Source: Bacilli bacterium (GTDB taxonomy: Bacteria; Bacillota; Bacilli; RF39; UBA660). Taken from it: a stretch of DNA of 64,000 nucleotides. Both the position numbers and the translations under genes were made by a program. The notes under the pieces were generated by a model. It did not search any database and was not told the DNA's origin. It saw nothing but the letters and a program-made list of their open reading frames with translations. Of this stretch, positions 1-10,942 are shown piece by piece (position 1 is the stretch's first letter; each line of letters opens with the position of its first letter). The DNA lies in assembly GCA_017525855.1 (NCBI GenBank), contig JAFXSE010000002.1:55200-119199 (forward strand), read 5' to 3'.

Positions 1-279
1 TACAACACTATGTTCTTGTAAATTATGTCCAATTCCTGGAATATAAGTATCTACTTCTTTTCCGTTACTTAAACGTACACGAGCGTACTTTCTTAAAGCT
101 GAGTTTGGTTTTTTAGGTGTCTTAGTACCAACACGAGTACAAACTCCACGTTTTTGTGGTGACTTAACATCTGTAGTCTTTTTCTTAATTGTATTTAGTC
201 CAACTCCTAAAACCGGAGATTTACTTTTACGAACTTTATTTTTACGTTTTTTATTAACTAATTGGTTAATTGTAGGCAT
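1..279 (-). CDS. rpsL: 30S ribosomal protein S12 (partial, C-terminus beyond window)
   Basis: Ribosomal protein S12 lies at the decoding centre of the 30S subunit and affects translational accuracy. The frame begins MPTINQLV and carries the family core [11 protein letters not shown] and the [13 protein letters not shown] segment, so identity is certain. The gene runs leftward and is cut by the window edge, leaving 93 codons. The start at 277-279 follows a strong SD (GAAAGGAG). It is the first gene of what is normally the rpsL-rpsG-fusA-tuf operon and lies downstream of rpoBC as in B. subtilis. Confidence 0.97.
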   Translation of the reverse strand, partial: MPTINQLVNKKRKNKVRKSKSPVLGVGLNTIKKKTTDVKSPQKRGVCTRVGTKTPKKPNSALRKYARVRLSNGKEVDTYIPGIGHNLQEHSVV

Positions 280-378
280 ATTTTATATATCTCCTTTCTT
301 GACACATATCCTGGTGTATCATTTTACCCTATAAATAAAATTTTGCAAAACTGCAAAACTCATTTAATCAGCAACAAT

Positions 379-407
379 AATATATCACCATAATGAAAAA
401 TAGTCAA
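379..407 (-). promoter_or_regulatory. Sigma-A promoter for rpsL
   Basis: TTGACT (402-407), a 17-bp spacer and TATATT (379-384), with a TGA extended -10, point at rpsL. The roughly 90-base leader that follows contains an inverted repeat with TTTTGCA/TGCAAAA arms at 341-358 and a second small hairpin at about 300-320. Either could be a regulatory leader structure. This is read by eye only. Confidence 0.7.
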
Positions 408-430
408 TAAAAATTTGTTGTTTTTATTAA

Positions 431-829
431 CTATTTCATTATTAAATACTGTTCAACGGTATTTACTACTATTTTATTATCAATATCGCTATTTATTCCA
501 CTAAATGTTTTAATTTCATAATTACCATCTCTATATAACTTAAAAATTACAAAGTTTCCTAAAGATTTATCACTTTTATATAAATCATACCAAAAATCAA
601 GTATCTCAAACATCAAATCTTCTACCTCAAAATTATCATCATAGTACCGAACTAAATCTATAATCTTATCTATACTATTCGATATACATTTGCATTGAAA
701 TTCCTTACTGATAGCCTTATTCCCATTTACTTCACAATTTCTAACTAACAGTGAAAAAACACATTTTTCCCAATCATTAGGTAAAAAAGAAACTAATTTT
801 TGTGCACACTCAGAATAGTTTCTAATCAT
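431..829 (-). CDS. Hypothetical protein, weakly YezG/DUF600-like
   Basis: This is a 132-residue soluble protein with no signal peptide or membrane segment. The N-terminal stretch (FLPNDWEK, then alternating hydrophobic residues) and the C-terminal pattern of an aromatic helix followed by a strand with DGNYEI recall the YezG/DUF600 family. That family includes immunity proteins for YeeF-type toxins. The match is by memory and weak, so no function is assigned. It starts 1 base after the stop of the 41-residue membrane peptide upstream, so the two are probably co-transcribed. They sit between rpoC and rpsL, where B. subtilis has the L7Ae-like gene rplGB. Confidence 0.6.
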   Translation of the reverse strand: MIRNYSECAQKLVSFLPNDWEKCVFSLLVRNCEVNGNKAISKEFQCKCISNSIDKIIDLVRYYDDNFEVEDLMFEILDFWYDLYKSDKSLGNFVIFKLYRDGNYEIKTFSGINSDIDNKIVVNTVEQYLIMK

Positions 830-830
830 A

Positions 831-956
831 TTATATTACCAATCCTAACCCTATATTTCTCGCAAAAAAATAAGCAAGAATTATTAATAAAATAAGTATA
901 ATCATAACGATTATCATTGTTGACATTCCAAACCCCTTATTACTCAATTTTCTCAT
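831..956 (-). CDS. Small 41-residue membrane peptide with a prepilin-like N-terminus
   Basis: The frame encodes a short basic N-terminus (MRKLSNKGF), about 25 very hydrophobic residues and a short tail (ARNIGLGLVI). A clear SD (GGTGAT, 4 bases from ATG) supports expression, and the stop nearly touches the start of the next gene. The NKGF followed by a hydrophobic helix resembles a type IV prepilin cleavage site, but the Glu expected at position +5 is absent. It could equally be a simple single-pass peptide. It lies just after the rpoC terminator. Its function is unknown. Confidence 0.65.
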   Translation of the reverse strand: MRKLSNKGFGMSTMIIVMIILILLIILAYFFARNIGLGLVI

Positions 957-1003
957 AGTAATCACCCATTAATATTCTAGTAAATATTTAAACAAAAGTA
1001 AAG

Positions 1004-1026
1004 AAAAAGGAATAGTTTCCTATTCC
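1004..1026 (-). terminator. Intrinsic terminator after rpoC
   Basis: The leftward transcript forms GGAATAG-GAAA-CTATTCC followed by TTTTTCTTT. The stem overlaps the last codons and stop of rpoC. Confidence 0.8.
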
Positions 1027-4000
1027 ATAAATTCATCTTCTAATTTTTCTAAAGGCTCTTCATCAATAAATTCCTTAGCCAATGTATAATCAACGTCTTG
1101 GTAATCCTTAATCCCAGTTCCAGCTGGAATAGTTTTACCAATAATTACATTTTCTTTTAATCCCTCTAAATCATCTACTTTGCCTTTTATAGCAGCATCA
1201 GTTAAGATTCTTGTAGTTTCCTGGAATGATGCGGCAGATAAGAATGAATCAGTTTCAAGGGAAGCTTTAGTAATACCAAGAAGTACTGGTTTACCAATAG
1301 CTGGCTTTTTACCTTGAATAACAGCATCACGGTTTCCACTTGTAAATTCATGGAAGTTAACAAGTGAACCAGGAAGGAACTTAGTATCACCACAATCCAT
1401 AATTCTCATGCGAGAAATCATTCTACGAGCAATAATTTCAATATGTTTATCTGAAATATCAACACCTTGAGAACGATAAGTATTTTGTACTTCTTTTAAA
1501 ATATACTCTTGTGTAGTAATAGGATCTGTAACGTCAAGTAATTCTTTAGGACTAATAGCACCTTCAGTTAATTTATCTCCACATTTAACTTTAGTACCCT
1601 TTTCCACCGTCAACTTAGAACCATAATTAGTAACATGTTCTTTAGTTTCTAGTTTATTAGTAATACTAATCTTATATTTTCCGTGATCCTCTTTAATTTT
1701 ACTAACCTCTCCATCAATTTCAGCAATAGTTGCTTTACCTTTAGGATTACGTGCTTCAAATAATTCTTGTACACGAGGAAGACCTTGTGTAATATCTTCT
1801 TCTCCAGCAACTCCACCAGTATGGAAAGTACGCATTGTAAGCTGAGTACCTGGCTCACCGATTGATTGAGCAGCCATAACACCAACTGCCTCACCTATTT
1901 CAACTAAATTACCAGTAGCCAAGTTACGACCATAACATTTTTGACAAACTCCATTTTGAACATTACATGTTAAAATAGTACGTATTTCAACCTCTTTAAT
2001 ACCTGCAGCTACAATCTTTTCAGCTATATTTTCAGTAATCATTTCTAATTTATCAACAATAACTTGTTTTGTTTCAGGATGAATAACTTTCTTATTGGCA
2101 AAACGACCAACAATACGATCATATAAACCTTCAATTACAGAACCAGTTTTATCATTTATGAAATCATGAACTACAACACCTTGGTCAGTTCCACAATCAC
2201 TACATCTAACAATCATATCTTGACTTACATCAACTAAACGCCTTGTTAAATATCCAGAGTCTGCAGTTTTCAAAGCAGTATCAGCTGATCCCTTACGAGC
2301 ACTATGTGTAGATAAGAAGAATTCAGCAACAGAAAGTCCTTCTTTGAAGTTTGAAAGAACTGGAATTTCAATTGGATCTCCATTTGGCTTCTGCATCAAA
2401 CCTCTCATACCAGCAACTTGTGTAAAGTTAGAGATATTACCACGAGCTTTAGAATGCATCATCATGAATATTGGATTATCAACTTCAGCCTTAGAGATCT
2501 CTTCAAGTTCAGCTTGAACTTTATCCTTAACACCATACCAAGTTTCAATAACCTTAGCATGTCTTTCATCTTCAGTGATTAAACCACGTTTATATTGCTT
2601 ATTAATTTTATCAACTGTAGCTTGACCTTCATTAATAAACTCTTGTTTTTTACTACTAGTTGCAACATCACTCATACTAACTGTTATACCAGCTAAAGTA
2701 GAATACTTAAATCCTAAATCTTTTAATTTATCAAGCATTGTTGAAGTTTCAGTAGTCTTATAACGTTTAAATACCTGAGCAATAATCTTCTCTAATGCAC
2801 CTTTAGCAAATGGTTTTACCAATTCCATATTTTTAATCTCTTCAACTACATTCTTACCACGCTCAATAAAATACTTATTAGGAGTTATTTGTTGAATATT
2901 TTCATCACTAGGCTCATTTACATAAGGGAATGAATCAGGTAATATTTCATTAAATTTAATTTTACCTACTGTAGTAACTAAATATTTATCTTTTTTATCA
3001 TCAGTAAACAACTTATGTTTAAATGAACTAACAGGTACTGCAATTCTAGTATGAAGAGTAATTTCACGTCTTTCATAAGCCATAAGAGCTTCATTAGTAT
3101 TTTTAAATAATCTACCTTCTCCTACTTCCCCAGCTTTTTCCATTGTTATATAATAATTACCTAAAACCATATCTTGTGATGGTGTAACAATTGGATCTCC
3201 AGATTTTGGATGTAGGATATTATTAGAACCAAGCATTAACATTCTAGCCTCAGCTTGAGCCTCTTCAGATAAAGGTACGTGAACAGCCATTTGATCACCA
3301 TCAAAGTCAGCATTAAATGCAGGACAAACAAGTGGATGAAGTCTAATAGCCTTTCCTCCAACCAAGATAGGTTCAAAAGCTTGAATTCCTAATCTATGTA
3401 AAGTTGGAGCACGGTTTAATAATACAGGATGTTCTTTAATAACATCTTCAACTACATCCCATACAAGTGGGTCACGATTATCAATAAGTCTCTTAGCCGC
3501 CTTAATATTATGAGCAATATCTCTATCAACTAAACCATTTATAACATGTGGTTTAAATAACTCTAATGCCATCTCTTTTGGAATACCACATTGATACATC
3601 TTAAGTGAAGGTCCAACAACTATAACACTACGACCAGAATAATCAACACGTTTTCCTAATAAATTTTGACGGAAACGTCCTTGTTTTCCCTTTAACATAC
3701 TGGACAAAGACTTTAATGGTCTATTTCCAGCACCAGTAACACTTCTACCACGACGTCCATTATCAAATAATGCATCAACTGCTTCTTGTAACATACGTTT
3801 TTCATTTTGAATTATAATTCCAGGAGCTCCTAGGTCGATTAATTTTTTTAAACGATTGTTACGATTAATAACACGACGATATAAGTCATTTAAATCAGAT
3901 GTTGCAAATCTACCACCATCTAACTGAATCATTGGTCTTAAATCAGGTGGAATAACTGGAATACAATCTAAAATCATCCATTCAGGTCTTTGATTAGATT

Positions 4001-4652
4001 TATAGAATGCATCCAAAACATCAAGTCTTTTAACTAATCTAATACGTTTTTGTCCTTGAGCAGTCTCAAGTTCTTCTTCTATTTCAGCAATTTCTTTACC
4101 TAAATCTACCTTTTTTAGCAATTCTTTTATTGCCTCGGCTCCCATACCTACTCTGAAACCATTACCATATTTCTCATAATAAGCACGGTATTCTTTTTCA
4201 GATAAAGTTTGCTTATCCTCTAAAGGTGCATTACCTTTATCAATTACAACATAACTAACAAAGTATAGTACCTCTTCCAAATCTCTTGGGCTCATATCAA
4301 GTACTAATCCCATTCTAGAAGGAACACCTTTAAAGAACCAAATATGTGAAACAGGAGAAGCAAGTTCAATATGTCCCATACGTTCACGACGTACCTTAGA
4401 ACGTGTAACTTCAACTCCACATCTATCACATACAATATTTTTATATCTTACCCTTTTATATTTTCCACATGAACATTCAAAATCTTTTGTTGGTCCAAAT
4501 ATTTTTTCACAGAACAATCCATCTCTTTCAGGTCTTAATGTTCTATAATTAATAGTCTCTGGTTTTTTTACCTCTCCATATGACCATTCTCTAATTTTTT
4601 CAGGAGAAGCTATACCAATTTTTAACGCTTTAATCTTATTTACTTCAATCAT
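1020..4652 (-). CDS. rpoC: DNA-directed RNA polymerase subunit beta'
   Basis: This is the large catalytic subunit of RNA polymerase, 1210 residues, the normal Firmicutes length. The active-site metal-binding motif [12 protein letters not shown] is present. So are the N-terminal zinc site (CSCGKYKR...CDRCG) and the second cysteine cluster (CSDCG...[13 protein letters not shown]). The bridge and trigger regions are intact ([22 protein letters not shown]). The start codon overlaps the rpoB stop by one base (TAATG), giving translational coupling. A terminator overlaps its 3' end. Confidence 0.99.
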   Translation of the reverse strand: MIEVNKIKALKIGIASPEKIREWSYGEVKKPETINYRTLRPERDGLFCEKIFGPTKDFECSCGKYKRVRYKNIVCDRCGVEVTRSKVRRERMGHIELASPVSHIWFFKGVPSRMGLVLDMSPRDLEEVLYFVSYVVIDKGNAPLEDKQTLSEKEYRAYYEKYGNGFRVGMGAEAIKELLKKVDLGKEIAEIEEELETAQGQKRIRLVKRLDVLDAFYKSNQRPEWMILDCIPVIPPDLRPMIQLDGGRFATSDLNDLYRRVINRNNRLKKLIDLGAPGIIIQNEKRMLQEAVDALFDNGRRGRSVTGAGNRPLKSLSSMLKGKQGRFRQNLLGKRVDYSGRSVIVVGPSLKMYQCGIPKEMALELFKPHVINGLVDRDIAHNIKAAKRLIDNRDPLVWDVVEDVIKEHPVLLNRAPTLHRLGIQAFEPILVGGKAIRLHPLVCPAFNADFDGDQMAVHVPLSEEAQAEARMLMLGSNNILHPKSGDPIVTPSQDMVLGNYYITMEKAGEVGEGRLFKNTNEALMAYERREITLHTRIAVPVSSFKHKLFTDDKKDKYLVTTVGKIKFNEILPDSFPYVNEPSDENIQQITPNKYFIERGKNVVEEIKNMELVKPFAKGALEKIIAQVFKRYKTTETSTMLDKLKDLGFKYSTLAGITVSMSDVATSSKKQEFINEGQATVDKINKQYKRGLITEDERHAKVIETWYGVKDKVQAELEEISKAEVDNPIFMMMHSKARGNISNFTQVAGMRGLMQKPNGDPIEIPVLSNFKEGLSVAEFFLSTHSARKGSADTALKTADSGYLTRRLVDVSQDMIVRCSDCGTDQGVVVHDFINDKTGSVIEGLYDRIVGRFANKKVIHPETKQVIVDKLEMITENIAEKIVAAGIKEVEIRTILTCNVQNGVCQKCYGRNLATGNLVEIGEAVGVMAAQSIGEPGTQLTMRTFHTGGVAGEEDITQGLPRVQELFEARNPKGKATIAEIDGEVSKIKEDHGKYKISITNKLETKEHVTNYGSKLTVEKGTKVKCGDKLTEGAISPKELLDVTDPITTQEYILKEVQNTYRSQGVDISDKHIEIIARRMISRMRIMDCGDTKFLPGSLVNFHEFTSGNRDAVIQGKKPAIGKPVLLGITKASLETDSFLSAASFQETTRILTDAAIKGKVDDLEGLKENVIIGKTIPAGTGIKDYQDVDYTLAKEFIDEEPLEKLEDEFME

Positions 4653-7600
4653 TAGAAATCTTCTCCTTCCTCAAACTCATCTAAATCATCCATACTATCG
4701 AATTCGTCTTCGATATCCTCATCTATATCTTCTTCAACTTCTTCATCATCTTCAATAGTAGTATCGGAAATAGACTTAGCAGGAACATCCACTTCATCAA
4801 TAGATAGTTTTAATTCTTCTTTATCTTCTTGTTCTTCAATATCTTTTAGTTGTAGTGCTTCACCTTGATCATCAATTATTGATACATCAAGTCCTAAAGC
4901 TTGGAATTCTTTCATAAGTACTCTAAATGATTCTGGAACGCCAGCATCGTCAACTTGATTGCCTTTAACTATTGACTCATAAACTTTTACACGTCCAACA
5001 ACATCATCAGATTTTACTGTCATCATTTCTTGTAATGTATGAGCAGCACCATACGCATATAATGCCCAAACTTCCATTTCACCAAAACGCTGACCTCCAA
5101 ATTGAGCTTTACCTCCAAGTGGTTGTTGTGTAACTAATGAATAAGGTCCTGTACTACGTGCATGTAATTTATCATCAACCATGTGATGAAGTTTAATCAT
5201 ATACATAACACCAACAGAAATTCTATTATCAAATGGTTCACCTGTACGTCCATCATATAGAATAGTTTTTCCATCGGCATCCATACCAGCCTCTTTCATC
5301 ATATCTTCTATATCTTCAACATGTGCTCCATCAAATACTGGAGTAGCTACATGAACACCTAATTTCTTAGCAGCCATACCCATATGCAATTCTAGAACTT
5401 GTCCTAAATTCATACGTGAAGGAACACCTTGCGGATTAAGCATAATATCAACTGGAGTTCCATCTGGCATATATGGCATATCCTCTTGTGGAAGAATAAG
5501 TGAAATAACACCCTTATTACCATGACGTCCACTCATCTTATCTCCAACTTGAATCTTACGTTTTTGAATTATATAAACACGTATAACTTTACTAACACCA
5601 GCTGGTAATTCATCATTATCTTTACGTGAATATATCTTAATATCATGAACTATACCATCTCCACCATGTGGAACACGAAGAGATGTATCACGAACCTCAC
5701 GAGTCTTCTCTCCAAATATAGCATGTAATAGTTTTTCCTCTGAAGTAAGTTCAGCCATTCCTTTTGGAGTAACCTTACCAACAAGAATATCCCCTTCTTT
5801 TACCTCAGTACCAATAGCTATAATACCATTTTCATCTAAATTACGTCTTGCTTCCTCGCTAACATTTGGTATATCACGAGTAATTTCTTCAGGTCCTAAT
5901 TTAGTTTCACGACATTGCATCTCATAATCTTCCAAATGTAAAGAAGTATATGCATCATCTTTAACTAAATTTTCATTTAATATAACAGCATCCTCATAGT
6001 TATAACCATTAAATGTCATAAAAGCAACAGTCATATTTTTACCAAGAGCAAGTTCTCCCTTATCAGTACTGTTACCATCAGCAAGTATTGTAACATCTGC
6101 CTTTACTTTATCACCAGGTTTTACAATAGGTCTTTGATGAGAACAAATACTAGAGTTAGCAAGCTCAAAATTTGCTAAACGATATGTATCTTTTCCATCT
6201 TTTGTTTTAACAACAACCTTACGGGCATCTGCATATTCTACTACACCATCATTTTTAGCAACAATACAAACACCAGAATCTTTTGCAGCAATATGCTCAA
6301 CACCAGTTCCTATAAATGGAGCTTCTGTCTTAAGTAATGGCATAGCTTGACGCTGCATGTTTGCACCCATCAATGCACGTGTAGCATCATCATGTTCCAA
6401 GAATGGAATACAACTTGTTGTAACAGATACAACTTGTTGTGGACTTACATCAATATAATCTACTTGCTCAGGCTTTGCAAGAATATTCTCTCCATGGAAA
6501 CGCGCATTTACTAAATCATCAGTAATTGTATTATTCTTATCAGTTCCAACAGTTGATTGACTAATAATATAATCTTCTTCCTCGTCAGCTGTTAAATATA
6601 CTATCTCATCAATTATTTTAGAATTAATAACTTTACGATATGGAGTCATAATAAATCCATATTCATCAATTTTAGCATAACTAGCTAAACTTGTAATAAG
6701 ACCAATATTAGGTCCTTCAGGAGACTCAATAGGACAAATTCTACCATAATGTGAACTATTAACGTCACGAACTTCAACACCAGCACGATCACGTGAAAGA
6801 CCACCTGGTCCTAAAGCACTTAAACGACGTTTATTAGTAAGCTCAGCAATAGGGTTAGTTTGATCCATAAATTGTGAAAGTTGACTGCTTCCAAAGAATT
6901 CCTTCATAGCAGCAGTAACTGGTCTAATATTGATTAATGTTTTTGGAGTAACTTCTTCCATTTCTTGAGTAGTCATTCTTTCACGAATAACTCTTTCCAT
7001 TCTAGAAACACCAATACGGAATTGATTTTGTAATAGTTCTCCAACTTGACGAACACGACGATTACCTAAATGATCAATTTCATCAAAATTACCTACACCA
7101 TGTAGTAAATTTAAATAATAAGATACTGAAGCATATACATCAGAAATTGTTAATCTCTTAACATCGATACTCTGATCATTACCAATAACAAGCATTGTTT
7201 TTCTCTTATCACTTGGATCGTAAATCTTAACAATTTGAACCTTATTATAAGAATCTAGCTCATCATTAATTTTAACTTCTTTGACTCCAAAGCCAGTACT
7301 TAAAGCTTTTCTAACTTCATCAATATTAGCTTTAGTAACTTGAGTACCTTTCTCAAAAACAACTTTTGAGTCAATTATAATATCCTCTGCTAACGTCTGA
7401 TTTAATAATCTATCGCATACATTAAGTTTACGATTAAATTTATAACGTCCGACCTTAGCTAAATCGTATCTAAATTCATCAAAAAATCTTGTAATAATAT
7501 TATTTTTAGAAGAATCTAAAGTAGCAGGTTCGCCCGGTCTTAATTTTTCATAAATCTCAATTAAGGCTTCATCTGTATTTTTAGTAGAGTCTTTACTTAT

Positions 7601-8260
7601 AGTATTTTCTAAGTATTCATCCTTACCAAACATACTATAAATATCATCATCACTAGAAAGTCCAAAAGCACGAAGTAAAGTAGTTAAAGCAACTTTTCTT
7701 GTACGATCAATTCTGACATACAAAATATCCCTTGCATCAGTTTCAAATTCTAACCAAGTACCACGAGTAGGAATAATCTGTGAAGTGATTAATTCACGAC
7801 CATTTTTATCTATCTCATGATTAAAATAAACACTAGGACTACGTACCAATTGAGAAACAATAACACGTTCAGCACCATTAATAACAAAAGTACCAGAGTC
7901 AGTCATTATAGGCATATCACCCATAAAGATTTCTTGTTCTTTAACCTCCCCAGTCTCACAGTTAAACAACCTAACTTCTACTTTCAAAGGAGCAGAATAA
8001 GTAGTTTCTCTGTCCTTACTTTCTTTAATAGAAAATCTAGGTTCTTCAAAATGATAATTTCCAAACTCAATTCTGTAAGTACCAGAAAAATCTTCAACAG
8101 GAAATAAATCATCAAAAACCTCTTGAATACCCTTATCAATAAACCTTTGATAAGATTTCTTTTGAATTTCTAACAAATCCTTTAATTCGTATATATCACG
8201 AATTTTTGAGTAATTTCTTCTTTCGCGGTGGCCACCACAATTTACTATTTTATATGACAC
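4652..8260 (-). CDS. rpoB: DNA-directed RNA polymerase subunit beta
   Basis: RpoB forms the second half of the polymerase active cleft and contains the rifampicin pocket. The rifampicin cluster ([21 protein letters not shown]) and the conserved [10 protein letters not shown] segment are present. The C-terminus is an acidic tail rich in Asp and Glu. The longest frame reaches 8299, but the GTG at 8258-8260 fits best: an SD reading GGGGTG lies 6 bases upstream and the protein then begins [18 protein letters not shown]. That gives about 1202 residues. It is transcribed with rpoC, and a possible extra promoter lies just upstream. Confidence 0.98.
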   Translation of the reverse strand: MSYKIVNCGGHRERRNYSKIRDIYELKDLLEIQKKSYQRFIDKGIQEVFDDLFPVEDFSGTYRIEFGNYHFEEPRFSIKESKDRETTYSAPLKVEVRLFNCETGEVKEQEIFMGDMPIMTDSGTFVINGAERVIVSQLVRSPSVYFNHEIDKNGRELITSQIIPTRGTWLEFETDARDILYVRIDRTRKVALTTLLRAFGLSSDDDIYSMFGKDEYLENTISKDSTKNTDEALIEIYEKLRPGEPATLDSSKNNIITRFFDEFRYDLAKVGRYKFNRKLNVCDRLLNQTLAEDIIIDSKVVFEKGTQVTKANIDEVRKALSTGFGVKEVKINDELDSYNKVQIVKIYDPSDKRKTMLVIGNDQSIDVKRLTISDVYASVSYYLNLLHGVGNFDEIDHLGNRRVRQVGELLQNQFRIGVSRMERVIRERMTTQEMEEVTPKTLINIRPVTAAMKEFFGSSQLSQFMDQTNPIAELTNKRRLSALGPGGLSRDRAGVEVRDVNSSHYGRICPIESPEGPNIGLITSLASYAKIDEYGFIMTPYRKVINSKIIDEIVYLTADEEEDYIISQSTVGTDKNNTITDDLVNARFHGENILAKPEQVDYIDVSPQQVVSVTTSCIPFLEHDDATRALMGANMQRQAMPLLKTEAPFIGTGVEHIAAKDSGVCIVAKNDGVVEYADARKVVVKTKDGKDTYRLANFELANSSICSHQRPIVKPGDKVKADVTILADGNSTDKGELALGKNMTVAFMTFNGYNYEDAVILNENLVKDDAYTSLHLEDYEMQCRETKLGPEEITRDIPNVSEEARRNLDENGIIAIGTEVKEGDILVGKVTPKGMAELTSEEKLLHAIFGEKTREVRDTSLRVPHGGDGIVHDIKIYSRKDNDELPAGVSKVIRVYIIQKRKIQVGDKMSGRHGNKGVISLILPQEDMPYMPDGTPVDIMLNPQGVPSRMNLGQVLELHMGMAAKKLGVHVATPVFDGAHVEDIEDMMKEAGMDADGKTILYDGRTGEPFDNRISVGVMYMIKLHHMVDDKLHARSTGPYSLVTQQPLGGKAQFGGQRFGEMEVWALYAYGAAHTLQEMMTVKSDDVVGRVKVYESIVKGNQVDDAGVPESFRVLMKEFQALGLDVSIIDDQGEALQLKDIEEQEDKEELKLSIDEVDVPAKSISDTTIEDDEEVEEDIDEDIEDEFDSMDDLDEFEEGEDF

Positions 8261-8331
8261 ATATTTCACCCCAATACACATAATAAATTCAAAGAACATA
8301 TTTATAAAAAATAATACGTTGCCAATTTATA

Positions 8332-8360
8332 TTAATAACATAAATTTATCAATTAGTCAA
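8332..8360 (-). promoter_or_regulatory. Candidate promoter directly upstream of rpoB
   Basis: TTGACT (8355-8360), 17 bp and TATTAA (8332-8337) lie between the upstream methyltransferase and rpoB. This would allow rpoBC transcription independent of the promoter at about 9019-9047. The -10 is imperfect. Confidence 0.5.
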
Positions 8361-8948
8361 TCAAAAAGTACATTTTATTATAAAAAATCCTTTTTTTCGT
8401 TCTAACACTTCTACATTATATATTTGCTTCATGTCGGAAATAATCGATTTAGCTCCTTGCTCCTTCCGAACAACAAATAATAACATTCCCCCAGGCAGCA
8501 AATAATCTTTTGCTTTCTCTAGTATTTCATATACTACTTTTTTACCAGCCCTAATGGGAGGATTAGTTACAATTGTAGAAAATTTTCCTACAATATTCTG
8601 ATAACAATTACTTTCAATCACCTCACAATTACTACAAGAATTAGCATCAATATTCATCTGAGTTAAATGAAGAGCCCGCCTATTAACATCACACATCGTA
8701 ACCTTAACATCTAAAACTTTATTTAAAACAACACCAAAGACCCCATATCCACAACCTACATCTAATATGGAGTCCCCAAGACTATCTAACGGAATATTTT
8801 CAAGCAATAGCCTAGAACCAAAATCAACACCAGTTTTAGAAAAAACACCATTATCAGTATAAAAAGTAAAACCACGTTCTAAAATATGAGCATAAGTTTT
8901 AGTAATATTACTAGCAACTGATTTATCATTAATAAAGTACTGACTCAT
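8361..8948 (-). CDS. Class I SAM-dependent methyltransferase, RsmC/YbxB-like
   Basis: This 195-residue protein has the SAM-binding motif ILDVGCGYGVFG (about residues 62-73) and the NPPIRAGK motif typical of RsmC-type N2-guanine rRNA methyltransferases and B. subtilis YbxB. The likely substrate is 16S rRNA, inferred from the family. It lies between rplL and rpoB, exactly where B. subtilis has ybxB. An SD (GAGGTT) precedes the ATG. It is transcribed from its own strong promoter through a leader with a terminator-like hairpin. Confidence 0.9.
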   Translation of the reverse strand: MSQYFINDKSVASNITKTYAHILERGFTFYTDNGVFSKTGVDFGSRLLLENIPLDSLGDSILDVGCGYGVFGVVLNKVLDVKVTMCDVNRRALHLTQMNIDANSCSNCEVIESNCYQNIVGKFSTIVTNPPIRAGKKVVYEILEKAKDYLLPGGMLLFVVRKEQGAKSIISDMKQIYNVEVLERKKGFFIIKCTF

Positions 8949-8966
8949 AACATAACCTCGAAAACT

Positions 8967-9002
8967 AAAAAAGATAACTACTTACCAAAATAAATAGTTA
9001 TC
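8967..9002 (-). promoter_or_regulatory. Terminator-like leader hairpin before ybxB-rpoB-rpoC
   Basis: The leader RNA contains GATAACTA, a 14-base loop and TAGTTATC, followed at once by a T-run. It begins about 10 bases after the expected transcription start and ends about 20 bases before the methyltransferase ATG. Because it lies between a promoter and its gene, it looks like an attenuator and not a plain terminator. This is inference from layout. Confidence 0.6.
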
Positions 9003-9018
9003 TCCCTTCGTAAAATGA

Positions 9019-9047
9019 ATAATACTATATTTTTTAAGAAATGTCAA
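9019..9047 (-). promoter_or_regulatory. Strong sigma-A promoter for the ybxB-rpoB-rpoC unit
   Basis: A consensus TTGACA (9042-9047), 17 bp and TATTAT (9019-9024) lie downstream of the rplL terminator. The RNA polymerase genes therefore have a promoter separate from rplJL. Confidence 0.8.
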
Positions 9048-9096
9048 CAAAATAAGAAAATTTTTTAAAACTTTATATATATAACCTTTCATTCAC

Positions 9097-9120
9097 AAAA
9101 AAAGCAACTATTAAGTTGCT
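9097..9120 (-). terminator. Intrinsic terminator after rplL
   Basis: GCAACT-TAAT-AGTTGC followed by seven T residues on the leftward transcript, just after the rplL stop. Confidence 0.85.
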
Positions 9121-9131
9121 TAATAAGTTAA

Positions 9132-9500
9132 TTATTTAACTTCTACTGTTGCTCCAGCTTCTTCAAGCTTAGCTTTAATTTCATTAGCTTCATCAACTGA
9201 AATATTTTCTTTAACAACACCATTTTGATCAACAATATCTTTAGATTCTTTTAATCCTAAACCAGTAATTTCACGAACTACTTTAATAACTCCAACTTTT
9301 CCAGCTCCTGCATCAGTTATTGATACAGTTACAGTTGAAGGTGCAGCATCAACAGCTGCTCCAGCTACAGGTGCAGCTACAGCTACAGCTGAAGGATCAA
9401 CTCCAAATTCTTCTTTCATTGCATCTACTAATTCTTTAATTTCTAAAAGTGTCATTTCTTTTAATGAAGCTATAAAATCTTCTTTTGTTAATTTTGCCAT
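9132..9500 (-). CDS. rplL: 50S ribosomal protein L7/L12
   Basis: This is the mobile stalk protein that recruits translation factors. It has 122 residues with the usual N-terminal dimerisation helix, an Ala/Val-rich hinge (about residues 37-50) and the C-terminal factor-binding domain ([12 protein letters not shown]). The SD is AGGAGG. It follows rplJ after 28 bases and ends in a terminator, so rplJ-rplL form one unit under the L10 leader. Confidence 0.98.
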   Translation of the reverse strand: MAKLTKEDFIASLKEMTLLEIKELVDAMKEEFGVDPSAVAVAAPVAGAAVDAAPSTVTVSITDAGAGKVGVIKVVREITGLGLKESKDIVDQNGVVKENISVDEANEIKAKLEEAGATVEVK

Positions 9501-9528
9501 TTTATATTTCCTCCTATTTTTTAATTTA

Positions 9529-10023
9529 TTAATTTTCCTCTAATTGTTTTGCGTATAAATCTAAGCAGATAGATAAATCTTTTGCTATACCAATCATACC
9601 ACCAGCAAGCATAGTAAGTAATTGTTCTCTAGATGGTAATGCAGCATATTCTGCAAGCTTTGCCTTATCAGCAACTTCTCCATCAATAATACCTACTTTT
9701 AATTCTAGTGCTGGATGATCTTTAGCAAATTCAGTTAAAGTCTTGATCGGAGCAACTTGGTCATCACCACATAATAATGCGCTTGGTCCAGTTAATGCAT
9801 CTCCTAAATCAATACTTAAATCGTTAAAAGCACGACTCATCAAAGTATTTTTAAATACTTTATAGTAAGAACCTGATTCTTTTAATTTAGAACGAAGTTC
9901 CTTAGTCTCACAATCAGTAAGTCCACGATAATCAAATAATACAATACTAGTAGCACCTTCAACTTTTGATTTAATCTCATCAATTACTTCTTGCTTTTGC
10001 TTTAAGATTTTCTCACTTGCCAT
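9529..10023 (-). CDS. rplJ: 50S ribosomal protein L10
   Basis: L10 is the base of the ribosomal stalk and binds L7/L12 dimers and 23S rRNA. The 164 residues match the family throughout, including the early [13 protein letters not shown] segment and the GPSALL region. The SD AGGAGGTG lies just upstream. It is preceded by a recognisable L10 leader RNA, so L10 probably represses its own mRNA. Confidence 0.98.
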   Translation of the reverse strand: MASEKILKQKQEVIDEIKSKVEGATSIVLFDYRGLTDCETKELRSKLKESGSYYKVFKNTLMSRAFNDLSIDLGDALTGPSALLCGDDQVAPIKTLTEFAKDHPALELKVGIIDGEVADKAKLAEYAALPSREQLLTMLAGGMIGIAKDLSICLDLYAKQLEEN

Positions 10024-10035
10024 CTCTACACCTCC

Positions 10036-10155
10036 TCTTGATTCGAGTTGCCATAAAAAAGAGCTTCATTGCATAGACAAAGAAACTCTTTATTAGAAAG
10101 TAGTCCTCGGTAGGATTTACTAACAACCTACTGTCTATGGCACCAACAAATTAAA
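10036..10155 (-). ncRNA. Ribosomal protein L10 leader with intrinsic attenuator
   Basis: The leader upstream of rplJ has the conserved sequence of Firmicutes L10 leaders: GCCATAGACAGTAGG, then CCTACCGAGG, then GTCTATG pairing back. It ends with AGAGTTTC pairing to GAAGCTCT followed by TTTTTT, a terminator hairpin. In this family L10 (or L10 with L12) binding controls read-through. The sequence supports the leader directly; the regulatory mechanism comes from known relatives. Confidence 0.9.
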
Positions 10156-10158
10156 TTT

Positions 10159-10187
10159 ATAATACACTATATTCAACTATTTGTCAA
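10159..10187 (-). promoter_or_regulatory. Sigma-A promoter for rplJ-rplL
   Basis: TTGACA (10182-10187), 17 bp and TATTAT (10159-10164). The -35 overlaps the last codons of rplA, and the transcript would start at the L10 leader. Confidence 0.8.
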
Positions 10188-10875
10188 AACTATTTACAGA
10201 AATTTTAATTCCAGGTCCCATAGTTGAAGTAATAGATATATTCTTAATGTAATCACCCTTAACTGAAGTTGGGCGAATTTTTATAATATTTTGAACAAAT
10301 GCTTCCAAATTAGCTTTTAAATCTTCTTCACTAAATGATACCTTACCAATAACTGCATGAACATTACCAAAACTATCAGTTCTATATTCAACACGTCCAG
10401 CTTTAGCTTCTTCTACAGCCTTAGCAGGATCAATAGTAACTGTACCAGTTTTTGGATTTGGCATTAACCCTTTTGGTCCAAGTACACGTCCAAGTTTACC
10501 AAGAAGTGGCATCATATCAGGAGTTGCTATCATTGTATCAAAATCAAACCAATTTTCTTTTTCGATTTTTTCAAGTAAATCAACATCTCCAACATAATCT
10601 GCACCAGCTTCTTTAGCTTTAGCTGCTTGATCACCTTTAGCAACAACTAATACACGATTAGTTTTACCAGTTCCCTTTGGTAACACTATAGCTCCTCTTA
10701 ATTGTTGATCAGCCTTTTTAGTATCAAGATTAAGTCTCATAGCAACTTCAACTGTTCCATCAAATTTAGTAATTGAAGTTTCTTTTACTAACTTAATAGC
10801 CTCTTCTGTAGTATATACTTTACCCTTTTCTAATTTAGAAACAGCTTCTGTATATTTTTTACTTCTTTTTTTCAT
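10177..10875 (-). CDS. rplA: 50S ribosomal protein L1
   Basis: L1 forms the mobile L1 stalk that handles exit of deacylated tRNA. The 232 residues are full length, with the [10 protein letters not shown] and GRVEYR segments typical of L1. It follows rplK and is co-transcribed with it. In many bacteria L1 represses the rplK-rplA mRNA. Confidence 0.98.
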   Translation of the reverse strand: MKKRSKKYTEAVSKLEKGKVYTTEEAIKLVKETSITKFDGTVEVAMRLNLDTKKADQQLRGAIVLPKGTGKTNRVLVVAKGDQAAKAKEAGADYVGDVDLLEKIEKENWFDFDTMIATPDMMPLLGKLGRVLGPKGLMPNPKTGTVTIDPAKAVEEAKAGRVEYRTDSFGNVHAVIGKVSFSEEDLKANLEAFVQNIIKIRPTSVKGDYIKNISITSTMGPGIKISVNSFDK

Positions 10876-10942
10876 ATTTTTTCCTCCCTATTGTCTAAGT
10901 ACAAGCGGAAACGACATTTTAATTTCTATTGCGGATTAATTA

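Noticed and set aside
6787..6802. parS-like half site (TCACGTGAAAG) in rpoB
   Set aside because: Only the right half matches parS and it lies in a strongly conserved coding stretch.
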